Shown: piece by piece, positions 1 through 13,000 of the stretch
Numbering within the stretch: the first letter of the stretch is position 1
Layout of the letters: each line of letters opens with the position of its first letter
Assembly (NCBI GenBank): GCA_009746045.1
Contig: RPFO01000175.1
Span: 5,231,414-5,295,413 of the forward strand
Source of the DNA: Mesostigma viride
Taxonomy: Eukaryota > Streptophyta > Mesostigmatophyceae > Mesostigmatales > Mesostigmataceae
Reading direction: 5' to 3'
DNA length: 64,000 bases
The notes under the pieces: model-generated
Seen by the model: the letters and a program-made list of their open reading frames with translations, nothing else
Told to the model about the DNA's origin: nothing
The model's database searches: none
Translations under genes and position numbers: made by a program

Positions 1-2250
1 GGTTACCCGCAAGTATCTTTCAGGCCTTGAGAGGTTTGCCCGCGATACGGTTAGCATGGCAAGGCACCGCATGCTCCCCAAGGGACCGCACACACACATG
101 CACGGCCGGAGCTGTCGCGAAGCACTGCAGGCAGTAATAGCCTGTCATGGGTATTGCATGTTACTGCGAGGAATCCACAGCCTCTATTACAAACACGCAC
201 AAGGATCATGCATTATAATGACAGTTGTGAACTTCCAAGCGCTTAACTTCGCTAACCAAGCCCCAAAACCTATTCACTTATCAGAGTTTATGACAAGGTG
301 TTGCTGTTAAGGTGTTGCTGTTAAGGTAGGACATGAATAGCATCAGGCAAGATATGTATACAAGCATGAATGGACACTCATACCCAGTTCTCTAAACCTC
401 TACCTCGTTTTTGGGGGACCATCTTGCCAGGCTTGCTTGTGACATGGGCAACGTAGCAGCCCGAACTGTCATGCATCTTAGAGAAAGCACCCACGGTTAC
501 GCAACGGGGCCCAGCCGCAGAGCGCAGCATTATGCAATACTAACCTGCCTTGAAGTCACACCGGCCATGAGCCGTGACCATATGTAATAAAAAACTGGCA
601 GAGTTACAAACCAAACGTTGCCATAAACCTTCTCCCAGCCGGATGCAGTTAATTTTCACACGCCTCGACACCCGGAAGCATGAAGCGCGCACTAGCTACT
701 TGAGGTCCCGTCCTCCACGGGCCACCTTTTCTTGAGCATGACCTCAGCGGCACTGCCTGGCCGGGCGAGGTCTTCTCCCACTATGTAAGGTTCGCTATCT
801 GGATCGCCTCGAGTGAAATCTGAACTCCTTGCTGCTCCTTGCTCCTTCGACCAAGCAGGACATAGGTGATAAGGGTCTCTCGATCGATCAATCGCCCAAC
901 ACGCCCGCCAAAAATCCTGATTTAAAGCCGAGGCTCACAGCCCAACAATTATCAAGGACTGCGTACAGCTCATCGCCAGTGCCAAGATAAGGAGCACCCG
1001 AGGACACCTCGGCATGCGACATCGCGACCGAGCCAGTCGTGACGAAAAGACAGCCTCCGTTGCTAGCATTTGCTAGCTTTTGCAGCCGCCGTTGCTAGCA
1101 TTTGCCTGCATCTGCACCGTTGTTGGCATTCGGCGGTCTGATTGAAAGCCCCAGAAAGGCCAAAAAAGCACCTTTTGCCATGGGGTGGCCACGGAGCATC
1201 TGACACGGGGTGGCCGTGAAAATTAGATCTTTTTTTAGGCCTTGAAGTCAGCTTTCATCCTATCCAATAAAAGCCGCATTCTGAAAATTAGTTCATTAGT
1301 AACCACCAATAGAGTAACCATGCCTCCATTACGGGCCACGCCCGTTATACGGGCCACACCAGAAATTACAGACGGAGAGTTAATGGTATAAAAAATTAAT
1401 TGTATAATTTATATGGCTTGCTAACAAAGATTCGTAATTGCTTTGTTAGCAGTGCACCGGCTGTGACGCTAGGGACCTGTAGGGTTGGCTGGTTGCCTAA
1501 CGAATCTTTGGCTGAATGTTTTTAGTAGGTCGTGATTGATTATTAGAATAGTGGACTCAGACCGACCCAAAGGGTCGACGGGCGAAATTGGTGCTTGTTA
1601 GTTTTGAGGACCTCGTATGACCACCTGTACGGTTAGTGTACTATCCTGGGGGTGCGTGGCCACGCTATTTTTAGTGACATTTTCAGCACTGTTAAGGCCT
1701 TTGCGAAAAACATGCCGGTGTTACTTAACTTAGGATGATGTGTATCGGCGGACCAAGCTAGGCGGCCAGTGATCCGCAGTTGTTTCTTTCCCTCCCTCCC
1801 ACCCTGGCAGACTGAGAAACCTTAAGGCCACTGTGACTGCTGCTTTTGTGTCAGGGCTCCACTTCTTGTTTCAACCAAGTGCTGGCCTCCTTGGCCCTTG
1901 GGACCTTAGTGATCATATATATATAGGTATTAGGTAAAATTTAACAGGAAATAGGTAGTAGGCAGTAGGTAGTGTAATAGGTAGCAGATAATAGCTATTA
2001 GGTAACCATCCGAAGCGTTGGCACACAAGCAAGATCATCATCAGCGACCACGTCAGCTGATAAGTAGATAAGTGTATATCGATAGTGATGGCAAATCAAA
2101 GCAACAGCAGTCAACAACATATGACGCTGTTTCGTGAAATGCCAAGTGTGAAATAGCCTTGCGAGCCGCCCCAGCAACCATGTACTCCTTATACTATTTC
2201 CTTACTATATTTGTACCGCAGCATGATCCCACGTGCAAGGACAAGCATAC
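1..2250. other. Left flank, probably RUS6 terminal intron or 3' flank
   Basis: No exon continuing the RUS6-like gene could be found here, although the family normally has about 80-100 further residues after the last exon I place (2251-2331). The stretch is moderately AT-rich, with short degenerate repeats near 1930-1990 (AGGTATTAGGTA-like) and a coding-like minus-strand patch at 692-870 listed separately. It may be one long last intron, with the terminal exons left of the window. Confidence 0.4.
692..870 (-). pseudogene. Coding-like remnant of unknown identity
   Basis: On the minus strand a frame stays open for about 55 codons and ends at a TAG (692-694). Its tail reads with the composition of a real protein, for example GEDLARPGSAAEVMLKKRWP. 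No upstream start or splice acceptor is convincing and I do not recognise the family. It does not match the expected C-terminus of the neighbouring RUS6-like gene. It could be the end of a mobile-element protein or a terminal exon of an unseen gene. Confidence 0.25.
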
Positions 2251-5200
2251 CTTCAATACAACCCAGGCCCGCCCATCTCTCCACACCAGCAAATACTTCT
2301 CGTTGCGGAAGATTGATGTCCATTCCACCATCTGCAACCCAGCCATTCGGCATGGTGGAGGGTCCATTCCACCACAGCCGATCCGACAGTCGCAGAACCA
2401 TGGCGTTAGCAACAGGAACGTGTTGACACTTGACACGCCATGCATAAGATGCACCAAGTCATGCTGCTACTTGGTGCCCATGCTGAACCAGGGAGTAGAT
2501 AACTCTCCTGTCGTGGCATGGCATCTCGTGTCGTTTGAAGCTCGTGAGCCAGAATCACACGCATGGGATGGGAACTGGTTGCTTAGCTCATACGATGCAG
2601 TAAGCACCGTAGGCCCGTCCCTCCACCCCCATACCTTCATAACTTAGTGCTCCCAAAGCCCTGGCAAGCCCTGGCCAACTGCATGCATGCACGAGTCCTT
2701 ATGTTGCCCCCAGTCCAACATGGATACACCATCCATGCTTACAGCACGGCCAAACAAGCCTCAAAACAGGTGGTTGGAAAGCCCAGGAAGTGCAAGCAAA
2801 TGGGACGCCATCTGAAGACAAGATCAACAAAGTACACAACGTCTAGTGAGGATCAGCAGTTGAAAAAGTCACATTGCAGCGTTAAAAAAAAGGTATCAAA
2901 GAGTTTGCCGCCCCCCCCCCCCTTCCCTCCCCCCCCCTCCCCCCTCCCCTCCCCCCCTCCCCCCTCCCCCTCCCCCTCCCCCTCCCCCTCCCCCTCCCCC
3001 TCCCCCTTCGCCCTCCCCTCCCCCTCCCCCTCCCCCTCCCCCCCTCCCCCCTCCCCCTCCCCCTCCCCCTCCCCCTCCCCCCTCCCCCCTCCCCCTCCCC
3101 CTCCCCCTCCCCCCTCCCCCCTCCCCCCTCCCCCCTCCCCAGCGTTAAAAAAAAGGTATCAAAGAGTTTGCCGCCCCCCCCCCCTTCCCTCCCCCCCCCC
3201 CCCCTCCCCCTCCCCCCTCCCCCCTCCCCCCTCCCCCCTCCCCCCTCCCCCCTCCCCCTCCCCCTCCCCCCTCCCCCTCCCCCCTCCCCCCCCCCCTCCC
3301 CCTCCCCCCCCCCCTCCCCCCTCCCCCTTCCCCCTTCCCCTTCCCCTTCCCCCTTTCCCTTATACTCACATCCCCAAGGCCCAGCGCGCCCGCCGTGGTT
3401 AGGTCCCCGCCCAGCGCCTGCTCCAGGGTCACCCCCAAGTGCACCTGGGGCCGCAGGAAGCCGACGCCCATCAGGAACGGCTCCTCGTGGTTGACGTGCT
3501 TGGGAGCTGGGGACGGGGGGCAGGGGACATTGACAGGTGGCAAGAGGCAGGCGACAATTGGCAGGCAACGGTGGGCAGGCGACAGTGATCAGCACCGATG
3601 CCCCCACATGGGGAAAAAAAGGTAGGCGGTGAACTCACCCTGCAAGCAGGCTAGAAGTGGACCGCAACCCCCTGCGCTCGGCCGCACACATGCTCTCATG
3701 CATGGCTGTCTCCTCTGGAGCTGGATCGGTAACTGGGAAAAGCGACCTGAGAAGGGGTCGCCCTCACAACGCCTAGGTCACCGGTGCGTGGGTATGGGGG
3801 TAGTTGCCACCGGTGCGTGGGTGTAGGAGTACTTGTCACTGGTGAGAGCTTGTTTGGAAAGCTGTCTAAAACTGGGCAAAGCGACCCCTTGTAGTTGAAA
3901 CCTCGCAAACGTGGCCGGCTATCGCACCTAGTGCATGACAATGTGACGTGCAGATGAGGATGTGATGAGGATGTGCTGATGTGCTGATGTGCTGATGTGC
4001 TGATGTGCTGATGTGCTGATGTGCTGATGTGCTGATGTGCTGATGTGCTGATGTGCTGATGTGCTGATGTGCTGATGTGCTGATGTGCTGATGTGCTGAT
4101 GTGCTGATGTGCTGATGTGCTGATGTGCTGATGTGCTGATGTGCTGATGTGCTGATGTGCTGATGTGCTGATGTGCTGATGTGCTGATGTGCTGATGTTG
4201 CACGACCTGCACCAACCACCTCACCTCATGCACTGCCACCGAACCGCGCCACTCCTGTGGCGCTGCTTAAAAAAAAAAAAAAAGGCAAGGACTTTTTTTC
4301 CATGTTATCTGGGTCCCAAGTATTATTGATAATCAATTGAGATTGCCTCAATAGACAGAAGATTGACGAGAACCTTCAAACATACCTTGGCCAAGGAGAA
4401 CGCAAATGCTCAGTATGCATAAGGCCAGCCTACTGGCCTGCACCCATGAACCAGCTAGCCAGCATGCCTGGTGCAGCTTCCACGGCAAGTATGTCCTAAC
4501 CATTCTTCCTCCGCCTGGCTGTGTGGCTCCACACAATGTGCTTCTAGACGCTTGTAACCACCAAAGTAGACAGGAGTACCACACATGGTACATAAAGTAG
4601 TGCGGCCACAAAAGTGTAGAGTAGTGCGGCCACAAAAGTGTCTAGTAGTGCGGCCACAAAAGCGTTGAGTAGTGCGGCCACAAAAGTGTCTGATAGTGCG
4701 GCCACAAAAGTGTAGAGTAGTGCGGCCACAAAGGTGTAGAGTAGTGCGGCCACAAAGGTGTAGAGTAGTGCGGCCACAGAAGTGTAGAGTAGTGCGGCCA
4801 CAAAGGTGTAGAGTAGCGCGGCCACAAAATGTAGAGTAGTGCGGCCACACAAGTGTCTGGTAGTGCGGCCACAAAAGTTAGTGCGGCCACAAAAGTTTGA
4901 AGTAGTTTAACACACGGGCAGGAGATTGCAGCAGGGATGTTGTCCCATCGTAGTGCAAAGAGGGCTCCACAAGTGAGGACGAGAACACCAGGTGGATGAA
5001 TATGCAGCCGGCCAGAGGCATCCACCCCCTCCCATGCCCCCCCCCCCCCCCCCCCCCCCCAAAAAAAGCATTCATTGTGTGGAGATCAACAAAATGGCCC
5101 AAAAGTTCCCATCTCCACTACCTGCCTCTAGGAACAATAAGACGTCGAGTAGGGTAGGCAGGTACTTCCGTACAAGTGCAAAGTCCTTCCGTACAAGTGC

Positions 5201-7015
5201 ATTGTGGAATCCCGCTTTTATTCAGCACAAGTGCATTGTGGAATCCCACTTTTATCTAGCACAAGTGCATTGTGGAATCCCACTTTTATCTAGCAGAAGT
5301 GCATTGTAGAATCCCGCTTTTATCTAGCACAAGTGCATTGTGGAATCCCACTTTTATCTAGCACAAGTGAATTGTAGAATCCCGCTTTATCTTGGGGTCC
5401 AGTAAAGAAAACACTAGCTGCACAGGCATTCAAAGACAACGAGGCACTGAAAACTTAAGTAACGGTAAAGCAAAGTAAGTACATGAGGAGAATTAAATAG
5501 CTTACTTGAGACCCTCCCCTCCTTTACGTGCTGGGAGACCACCATGACCGCACGCCGCATGTTCAGCTGTGGGTCGGACGCACGCCAGGAATTACAGAGC
5601 CAAAAAAAAGACACAGAGGCAAGGAATGATGCAGAGGCAAGAAAATGGCACAGAGGCAAAAAAATGGCACAGAGGCAGGCCACGGAGGCACGCCGATGGA
5701 GATATAACAGCAAAAGACCAGCGTCGATGAGTGTGTGGTGCCCTGGAAAAGCGGAATCCAACCACCTTACGGAGTTGCCTTGGGAGATGGTAGCCAGGAC
5801 AGCCATCCAGTACAGTGGCCACAACACATTACAGTGACCAAGCTTGTGAAACTGGAGCCAGGCGGACCTCGTGCAAGGCCAGGTGCCAACGGGGGGGGTG
5901 GGAGGCGTGCGCGCAGACGCAAAAGGTGTGCGTGCAAACGGCTGGTGAAGAGTTTTTCTTTTGACCGAACAGAGAAGGAACTCTCTAGAGGGGGTAAAGA
6001 ACTGGTTAAGACATTTTTGATAGAGCACGCCGGCACAGGCTCAAAGAGTGGCTGCAAAGAGTGGCTTCAGAGAATGGTAGCTAGCTGGCGGGACCTCTGG
6101 CTACCAGCGGAAGGTAGCTAGCTGGCAGAGAAGTCATGGGTGGCATGAGCGCATCATGTGCTCAGATCATCAAAGCTCTTCAAGGCATGAGGTATGGAGG
6201 GGTAACCTCAAACAATCAGGAGTTTACAGGAGAAGGTTCCACTGCATGCGTGGACCCACCCTCGGCACTGCTGACACGTGCAAGTTGGGTACTCTGGCAC
6301 TACTGCTGGGCAGATACGGTCTGACATCTCAGGAGCAAGCAGGAAGGAGGCGTGGGACAGGAAGGAAGAGCGAAGGTAAGCAAGGAGGGGCGAGGGAAGA
6401 GATGATGAGGCGAGCGAAAAAAAAGGAAAGCCGAGCAAAGGAGGGGCATCCGTGAGGGAGGAATGAGGAAGAAGAGGGGATGGTCGGGAGGGAGAAAAGG
6501 GTGTGTGTGGTGTGGTGTGGGGTGGGGTGGGGGGGAAGAAAGGACTGGGAAGCGCCTCCACACGGACGGGGGAGATAAGGATAAAAGGGAATTAAGGGGA
6601 GAAAAGGGATGAGAGAAAAGGGGAGGCGCAAGGCGATAGGACTGCTTGAATGATGGGGAAAGAAAAGGCGTAGAGGAGCAAGGAGATGCGACGGCCCCTT
6701 GACCACGATAGGGGCGAGAGAGGAAGGAGATCCGGGATCTAAACGTGGAGCAAGGGGAAGGGAGACAAAGGCAGCAAAGGGAGATGGGGGCGCTCCCTCA
6801 CCGTGTCAAAGCAGACGACCTGCATCGCCTTGTAGCGCGTCCACAGATGCACCGCGGTGAGCGCCACCCACCCAATGACCACGTTCTGGTACTCGGTCGC
6901 AGGGTCCCTGCCGTCGCCCACGATGGCGTTCTGGGTTAGGCGGTAACACATAATGCGAATAGAGTAAGCACGAGTGAATACTGATAAGAATAAAGTAAAT
7001 AGAATAGGGAACAAA

Positions 7016-7049
<34 letters not shown>

Positions 7050-10000
7050 CAGTAATAATAAAAATAATAATAACAATAATAATAGTAATAATAATAATAG
7101 AGAAGGCACAGGTGAGAAATAATGAGAATTAACTAGGCAGGGGGTCATAAGTGAAATTAATAAACAAGTGCGCAAACATCGCTCACGGTCGCATTCTGGG
7201 GATAACAAGTTCACAGCAGAGTTGTGGAATGTTCACAAAAGAGGTGTGCAACAAATGTGATTTACTGAATTGTGTGGAACATATTTGCTACACATCCCCC
7301 GCGATGGTCTTCTGGAGAATGGACTTACGACGACGATGACGACGACAATGATACGTAAGATACATTCAAATTAGATTGTTTGGAAAAGATCTCATGCAAA
7401 AGGGATTTTTGAGTCCGCAATGGCTCAGCCGCTCAGGGAAGCTCCGGGCAACAAACTCCCGAGCCATCTATGGGGAGGAGAACCAACAAATAGAAACTGG
7501 AGATCGTGAACTCCCATTACAGGTAAAATTTGTGAGGAAGTAGACATTTAACTCGGGGGCCTTGGTCAAAAAATCAACCTGGACGCACGTTGCACTAATC
7601 CTTCCAGGTGTCACTTCCTACATAGGCACTGTCCTGAGTGCTGGAAGTTCTATGTCATCCAGCACCGCTATCCAAATCCAGCAAGTTTATAATACCTGGT
7701 AGTGTATTGTGCCGGAATCCAGCAAGTTTATAATACCTGGTAGTGTACCGTGCCGGGATCCAGCAAGTTGATAATACCTGGTAGTGTACCGTGCCGGAAT
7801 CCAGCAAGTTGATAATACCTGGTAGTGTACCGTGCCGGAATCCAGCAAGTTGATAATACCTGGTAGTGTACCGTGCCGGAATCCAGCAAGTTGATAATAC
7901 CTGGTAGTGTACCGTGCCGGAATCCAGCAAGTTGATAATCCCTGGCAGTGTACTACTAGGAAAAAAGTACAGTCTAGGGCGTACCAGCAGCAGCGCTCCG
8001 AGGCCGACCCCCAGCAGCTCCCCAAACACCTCCCACACCTCCTCCTGCAGCCGTTCAATATCCAACATCCAGCATCCGGCATGCCCAAGGAGCAGCAGGC
8101 AGCAGGATGCCCACAGGTAGGGCATGACGCAAGCAGGGGGCAGTGCAAGCAGGGGGCAATACGTAAACCCGCATCAGTACGCATTTGGAGAAGAGTATGT
8201 GTGGGTTCATGTATCAGGGGCGGGCGTACAAAGTGCAGAGTTTGTATTAAACCCACCCATTGAAGGCCTAGTCGCTGGGTTTGGCAGTCAATTTGCAGGA
8301 CAAAGGTCGTTGCTGGCATGTTTTAGTTGATGCCAACATTTCCAGGCACTACTCGCCAGGAAATTCGCCATGCGCTTCTCAGCGGCGTTTTTGTCTGCCG
8401 CGCCAACACTATAGATATAAACAGCAATAAGGACTTGGAAGCATAACGCTGATAGCAGCAGATGGGAAGTGCTGGCCAAGCATTGTTGGAAACATCCTGG
8501 GAACGATCTAATAGGTCGGCCAATGGGAAAAAAAGCACAACCAGCTTCTCACTGCCAAGGGCCGGTCACCACATATGCGAGCGTAGCACGTAGTCTCTTA
8601 TTTAGAAACGTGACAAAACAACTCTATTCGATAATTGCGTGAGCGTTATGTGACCATTAGTTGACAGACGCTGCAGCGCCTGCTTGGCAGACCAGTTGTT
8701 GCTGATGGTGGTGGTGGTGGTGGTGGTGGTGGTGGTGGTGGTGGTGGTGGTGGTGGTGGTGGTGGTGGTGGTGGTGGTGGTGGTGGTGGTGGTGGTGGTG
8801 GTGGTGGTGGTGGTGGTGGTGGTGGTGGTGGGTGGTGGTGGTGGTGGTGGTGGTGGTGGTGGTGGTGGTGGTGGTGGTGGTGGTGGTGGTGGTGGTGGTG
8901 GTGGTGGTGGTGGTGGTGGTGATGGTGGTGGTGGTGGTTGTGGTGGTGGTGGTGGTGGTGGTGGTGGTGGTGGTGGTGGTGGTGGTGGTGGTGGTGGTGG
9001 TGGTGGTGGTGGTGGTGGTGGTGGTGGTGGTGGTGGTGGTGGTGGTGGTGGTGGTGGTGGTGGTGGTGGTGGTTTGCTGCCAGGTGTCCGTCCTGTAGAG
9101 TGGTAGTACTGTTGCAGTAGCTTTATATTTCACCAGCACCAGACCGGCATTACCAAGGGCGCTACGTACGGCAACGCACAGCAAGCGTGCCCACCCAAAA
9201 CAAGTGGGTGGAGGGGGGACGGTTGCCTTGAAAAGGCACCAAATACCAGAAGGTGGAGGGGTTAAGGGTGCCCACCGCAAAAAAAAAAAAAAAAGGCAAG
9301 AAGGTGGAGGGGGGTTTGACAGCTTTCAGGGATGGGCTGAGCCCCCCATCGCAAAAGCATGATTTCCCAACAATGCAGACCACCCAATATCGATTTGTTT
9401 TTCAGCCCCCCTCTCGGGCTCTCAAGTGGGTGAACGACGTGCCCCCATGGACACGGTTCACCACTATAGACTGACTCAGCCGCAGCAGAGCAGCAGTAAG
9501 TAGAGCAGCTGTAGACCAGCAGCAGAGCAGCACCACACCTTGGTGGACAGCTCACCCCCATGAACACGGCACACCGGTCTGTACTCGTACTGCTTTGTAC
9601 TTGTACTGCTGTGTAGTTTACGGCTTCGCACGGCAACCCCTTGGGTTGGCTTGCGATAAATTTGCTACTCTGTACTAGTACTACTTCAGCAGCACTCGAG
9701 CAGCATGAGGTACAGCGCTGTGTGCAGCAGTACGCAGCACATCGCTTCTCGCTCAGCAAGCAGCAGCGCACGATGGCGGACAGGTTGATCATGGGCGAGT
9801 GCCCGTACTGTAAATACAGTGTACCGTACTATAAATACAGTGTACTATACATACAGCGTACCGTACTATAAATACCGTGCACTGTAGTACAATGTGCCAT
9901 ACTACACATACATTATCACTGCCCTTGGCACAAGCCAGTGTATCACACATCGGCGGACAGGATATACAACATTCGGCGGTTGTTTAGGGTTTATAGGGAT

Positions 10001-13000
10001 TGCTTAGGGTAAATCACTCAGCCGCGAAATAGCAGCATCACACCGGCAGCCACCACCACGCACTCCTGTCTATTTCCACACCGTCTTCAGCGTGGACAGG
10101 TGGCTGATGGACGTGTTTGAGTGCTATGGACACATCAGCACGTACCTTGGCGGACAGGTTGCCAATGTTGTCGGCCGCCGCCATGTGGTTCTGTATCACC
10201 CGAAAGGGGGGACGCGCAAAGCCCTTGCCGGCCGCCTGCGGAAACATCAACAGGACAGGAGCCGTGGGCAGAGGGAAGAAACTGAGATGAGAGTGGACAG
10301 GCTCATATATATGGGCAGAAAAAAAAAATGAACGACAAGAAAAACCAGGTCTATGCCCATGTGAGCTCACGCGGTCCAAAGGTTTTGGTGGGGACTCCAC
10401 CACCAAATAAAGAAACTAAACGGCACGTGACCTCACAATGTGTGCCTGCCCTTTCCCCCCTCACGGCACCACCCCTAGGCCCGGCTCCCAGCCCTCCCTA
10501 TGTGCGAACCCTCCCTCTGGTGCAACGTCTGTTTGCAGGGCCCATCGGACACGAAACAGAATGCAGCACTTGTATGGAGGAAAGCGTCCCCTTGCTTGGG
10601 TAATTGGGCGATTATGCAGCACCAGCCCACTTTGATTCTTACTTTGCAACCCATACTACAGCTGCGCAAGGCAAACGCCCAAGCGTTGTAGTGACCAGTA
10701 CAGTGACCGATGGGTCTAGTACAGCATACTACGGCTTCGCAAGGCGACCCCTTCAGGAAAATGTTGTATCAGATGTCCCCTGGCCCATGATAACCCCTGG
10801 CCATGCCACCAATGCGCATGAGGACACCTGCCCGGCCTGGATGAATCGCCAGCCGCAGAATGGCCAAATGGCGCTTTGTGACAAATGGCGATTTGTACAC
10901 CCGTCATGCACATTCACGTGGCCTACCACCTGTGGTCTCCACAGCAAGCTCCACTGGTGGAAGCTCTCCTGTGCCATAAATATTACCACTACCTGCTTTA
11001 GGGTTGGGCAAATCCTACGCCAGCGGTAACACCCAGGCTTGTGATAAGCACGGCAGCATTCAAGACACCGCATGGTTAGGAACTTGCTCAGTACTGCAGA
11101 GGAAGCTGTATACAGCACAGCTTTGCGAGGCAACGCCTGTTGGAAAGGGGCTGGCTGCCTTGAAATAGGGTTCCACAGCAGTGATACCGCTGAGTAGTCT
11201 ATTGCCTCACTACTAGAATGATGTGACCCGCCCCTCTGAAGTAAACTTTTGTAGCTACGCTTTATATGAGGAGGGCATCCTAGAGTACTGTTGCAGCAAT
11301 ATAACATACGACACAAACACGAATATGAACCACTGTCGCAGCAACAAGCCAAAACTGAGGCGGCAAAGCAAGTCCACCAGGCGCACATCAGCTCCCGAAC
11401 CCTAAACCCTAAACCCGAACCAACCAGGGTCCGCCCATTACGCCATCCCAAACCATCGCGCGGCTGTCCTACGTGGCTTGCTACCAGATACCGTGCCCGT
11501 GCACGAGCCGGGCGGGATGCCCGCGCTCAAGGCCCAGACTTCGGTTTGCAGGACTGCTTCATGGGTGGCCACTGGCAGAAGGAAGAAGCTGTTCACCACC
11601 AAACGGCTCTATTCTGAGATTGGATTTCTTCTGGCAATCGCCACACGTATCACAGAGACAACCAGATATGCCAGCATGCTTGCAAAAGTGCCCTAGCAAT
11701 CCTCGTGCTTAAAGGAGTGCCTCTGACAGGCGGTAGAACATCAGATGGGAACGTCGCAAATCATGCATAGAGGGGGTCGGATTTCTATTATAGAATGTAG
11801 CTATTTAATTACTACCAACGCCCAGACCTAGTACGACTGCTGGACCGCGTGCCGACCCTGTTGCCGAGCCGTGAATCGCCACCAGACCCATGCGCCATGC
11901 GGCCGCCCCTCACCTTGGCCAGGGTCCCCAGGGACGCCAGCACGATGAAGTAGTCGGGCACCAGCGGCGTGCACAACTCCATGAAGCTGGGCGTGCATAC
12001 CGTAACAAGTAAGGGTTAATACAAAATAAACCACTGAAATAAGCCACCGCATCTCCGCGAAGGGCTGGGCACGTGCCGCACATGTGAGGAAGGGTAGCGC
12101 GCAGACCAGGGTGAAGAAATCCATGAAGTGGAAAACCCTAAGATACAAGCTGAGGAGCAGCGCGTGAGTGTTGCCAAGTGTCGTGTGTGATGTTGTAAGC
12201 AAGCAGCAGTTTGAAGCTTGTGCTGACGAAGGAAAGCAGGTGGTGGACGACCAGCAACCGCAGCATTGGTTTGATGCGGCCAAACCAAGCAGGAGCAGGA
12301 GATGAAGTAACATGCTGCGACTATGCTGGAAGACGCGCGAAGAAGGTTGGCTTCAAGGCCGTGGAGAGAACTTGTATCAATTCGTATCATATATTTATTT
12401 GGCACAAAAGTAGTAGGAGAAGTCTGTGACACACAAAGCACACCCTGGTACATGAAGGAAGGAAGGAAGGAAGGAAGGAAGGAAGGAAGGAAGGAAGGAA
12501 GGAAGGAAGGAAGGAAGGAAGGAAGGAAGGAAGGAAGGAAGGAAGGAAGGAAGGAAGGAAGGAAGGAAGGAAGGAAGGAAGGAAGGAAGGAAGGAAGGAA
12601 GGAAGGAAGGAAGGAAGGAAGGAAGGAAGGAAGGAAGGAAGGAAGGAAGGAAGGAAGGAAGGAAGGAAGGAAGGAAGGAAATGAATGAATAAATGAATAA
12701 ATGGATGAATAAATGAATAAATGAATAAATGAATGAATGAATGAATAAACATGTAGACTGCGTGGTATGTGAAAGTCAGTACTCGAGTTGATACAGTTGC
12801 ACCTGGCAGGGTGGTTGCAAAGTCTATGCGAAGTACGGCTGATAGGCGACATAAAATTGATTATAGGGGCTACCATCACCGTGCCATTACCTACCTAAGG
12901 TCAAGCCGATGTAATTGCCAGTTTCCTCACATAAGGCGGTGATAGTAAAAGTGTAGCAATTGATTGAATACCCCAAAGTCAACCACCCGCTGGCATAACA

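Noticed and set aside
2647-3607. Proline- and glycine-rich frames of 240-250 codons
   Set aside because: Artefacts of the C/T tract. The only real coding sequence there is the short minus-strand RUS6 exon 3370-3506.
3866-4239. Minisatellite resembling a CRISPR array
   Set aside because: The 8-base unit repeats without spacers. The same holds for the 24-, 34-, 41-, 43-, 52-, 62- and 70-bp arrays; none has unique spacers or cas genes, and the DNA is eukaryotic.
4406-4635. TYLPWKLHQACWLAG segment on the minus strand, resembling a RUS C-terminal motif
   Set aside because: It lies upstream of exons that must precede that motif in the protein, so the order is wrong. Taken as chance.
8657-9280. 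Long frames of poly-Val, Gly, Trp, Thr or His
   Set aside because: They are translations of the (GGT)n microsatellite in all frames and lie inside a RUS6 intron.
12016-12879. 287-codon frame with a LPSF repeat
   Set aside because: The repeat part is the (GGAA)n microsatellite. A neighbouring segment reading MDFFTLVCALPFL lacks family similarity and is not needed, since exons 13386-13464 and 11914-11986 join in phase.
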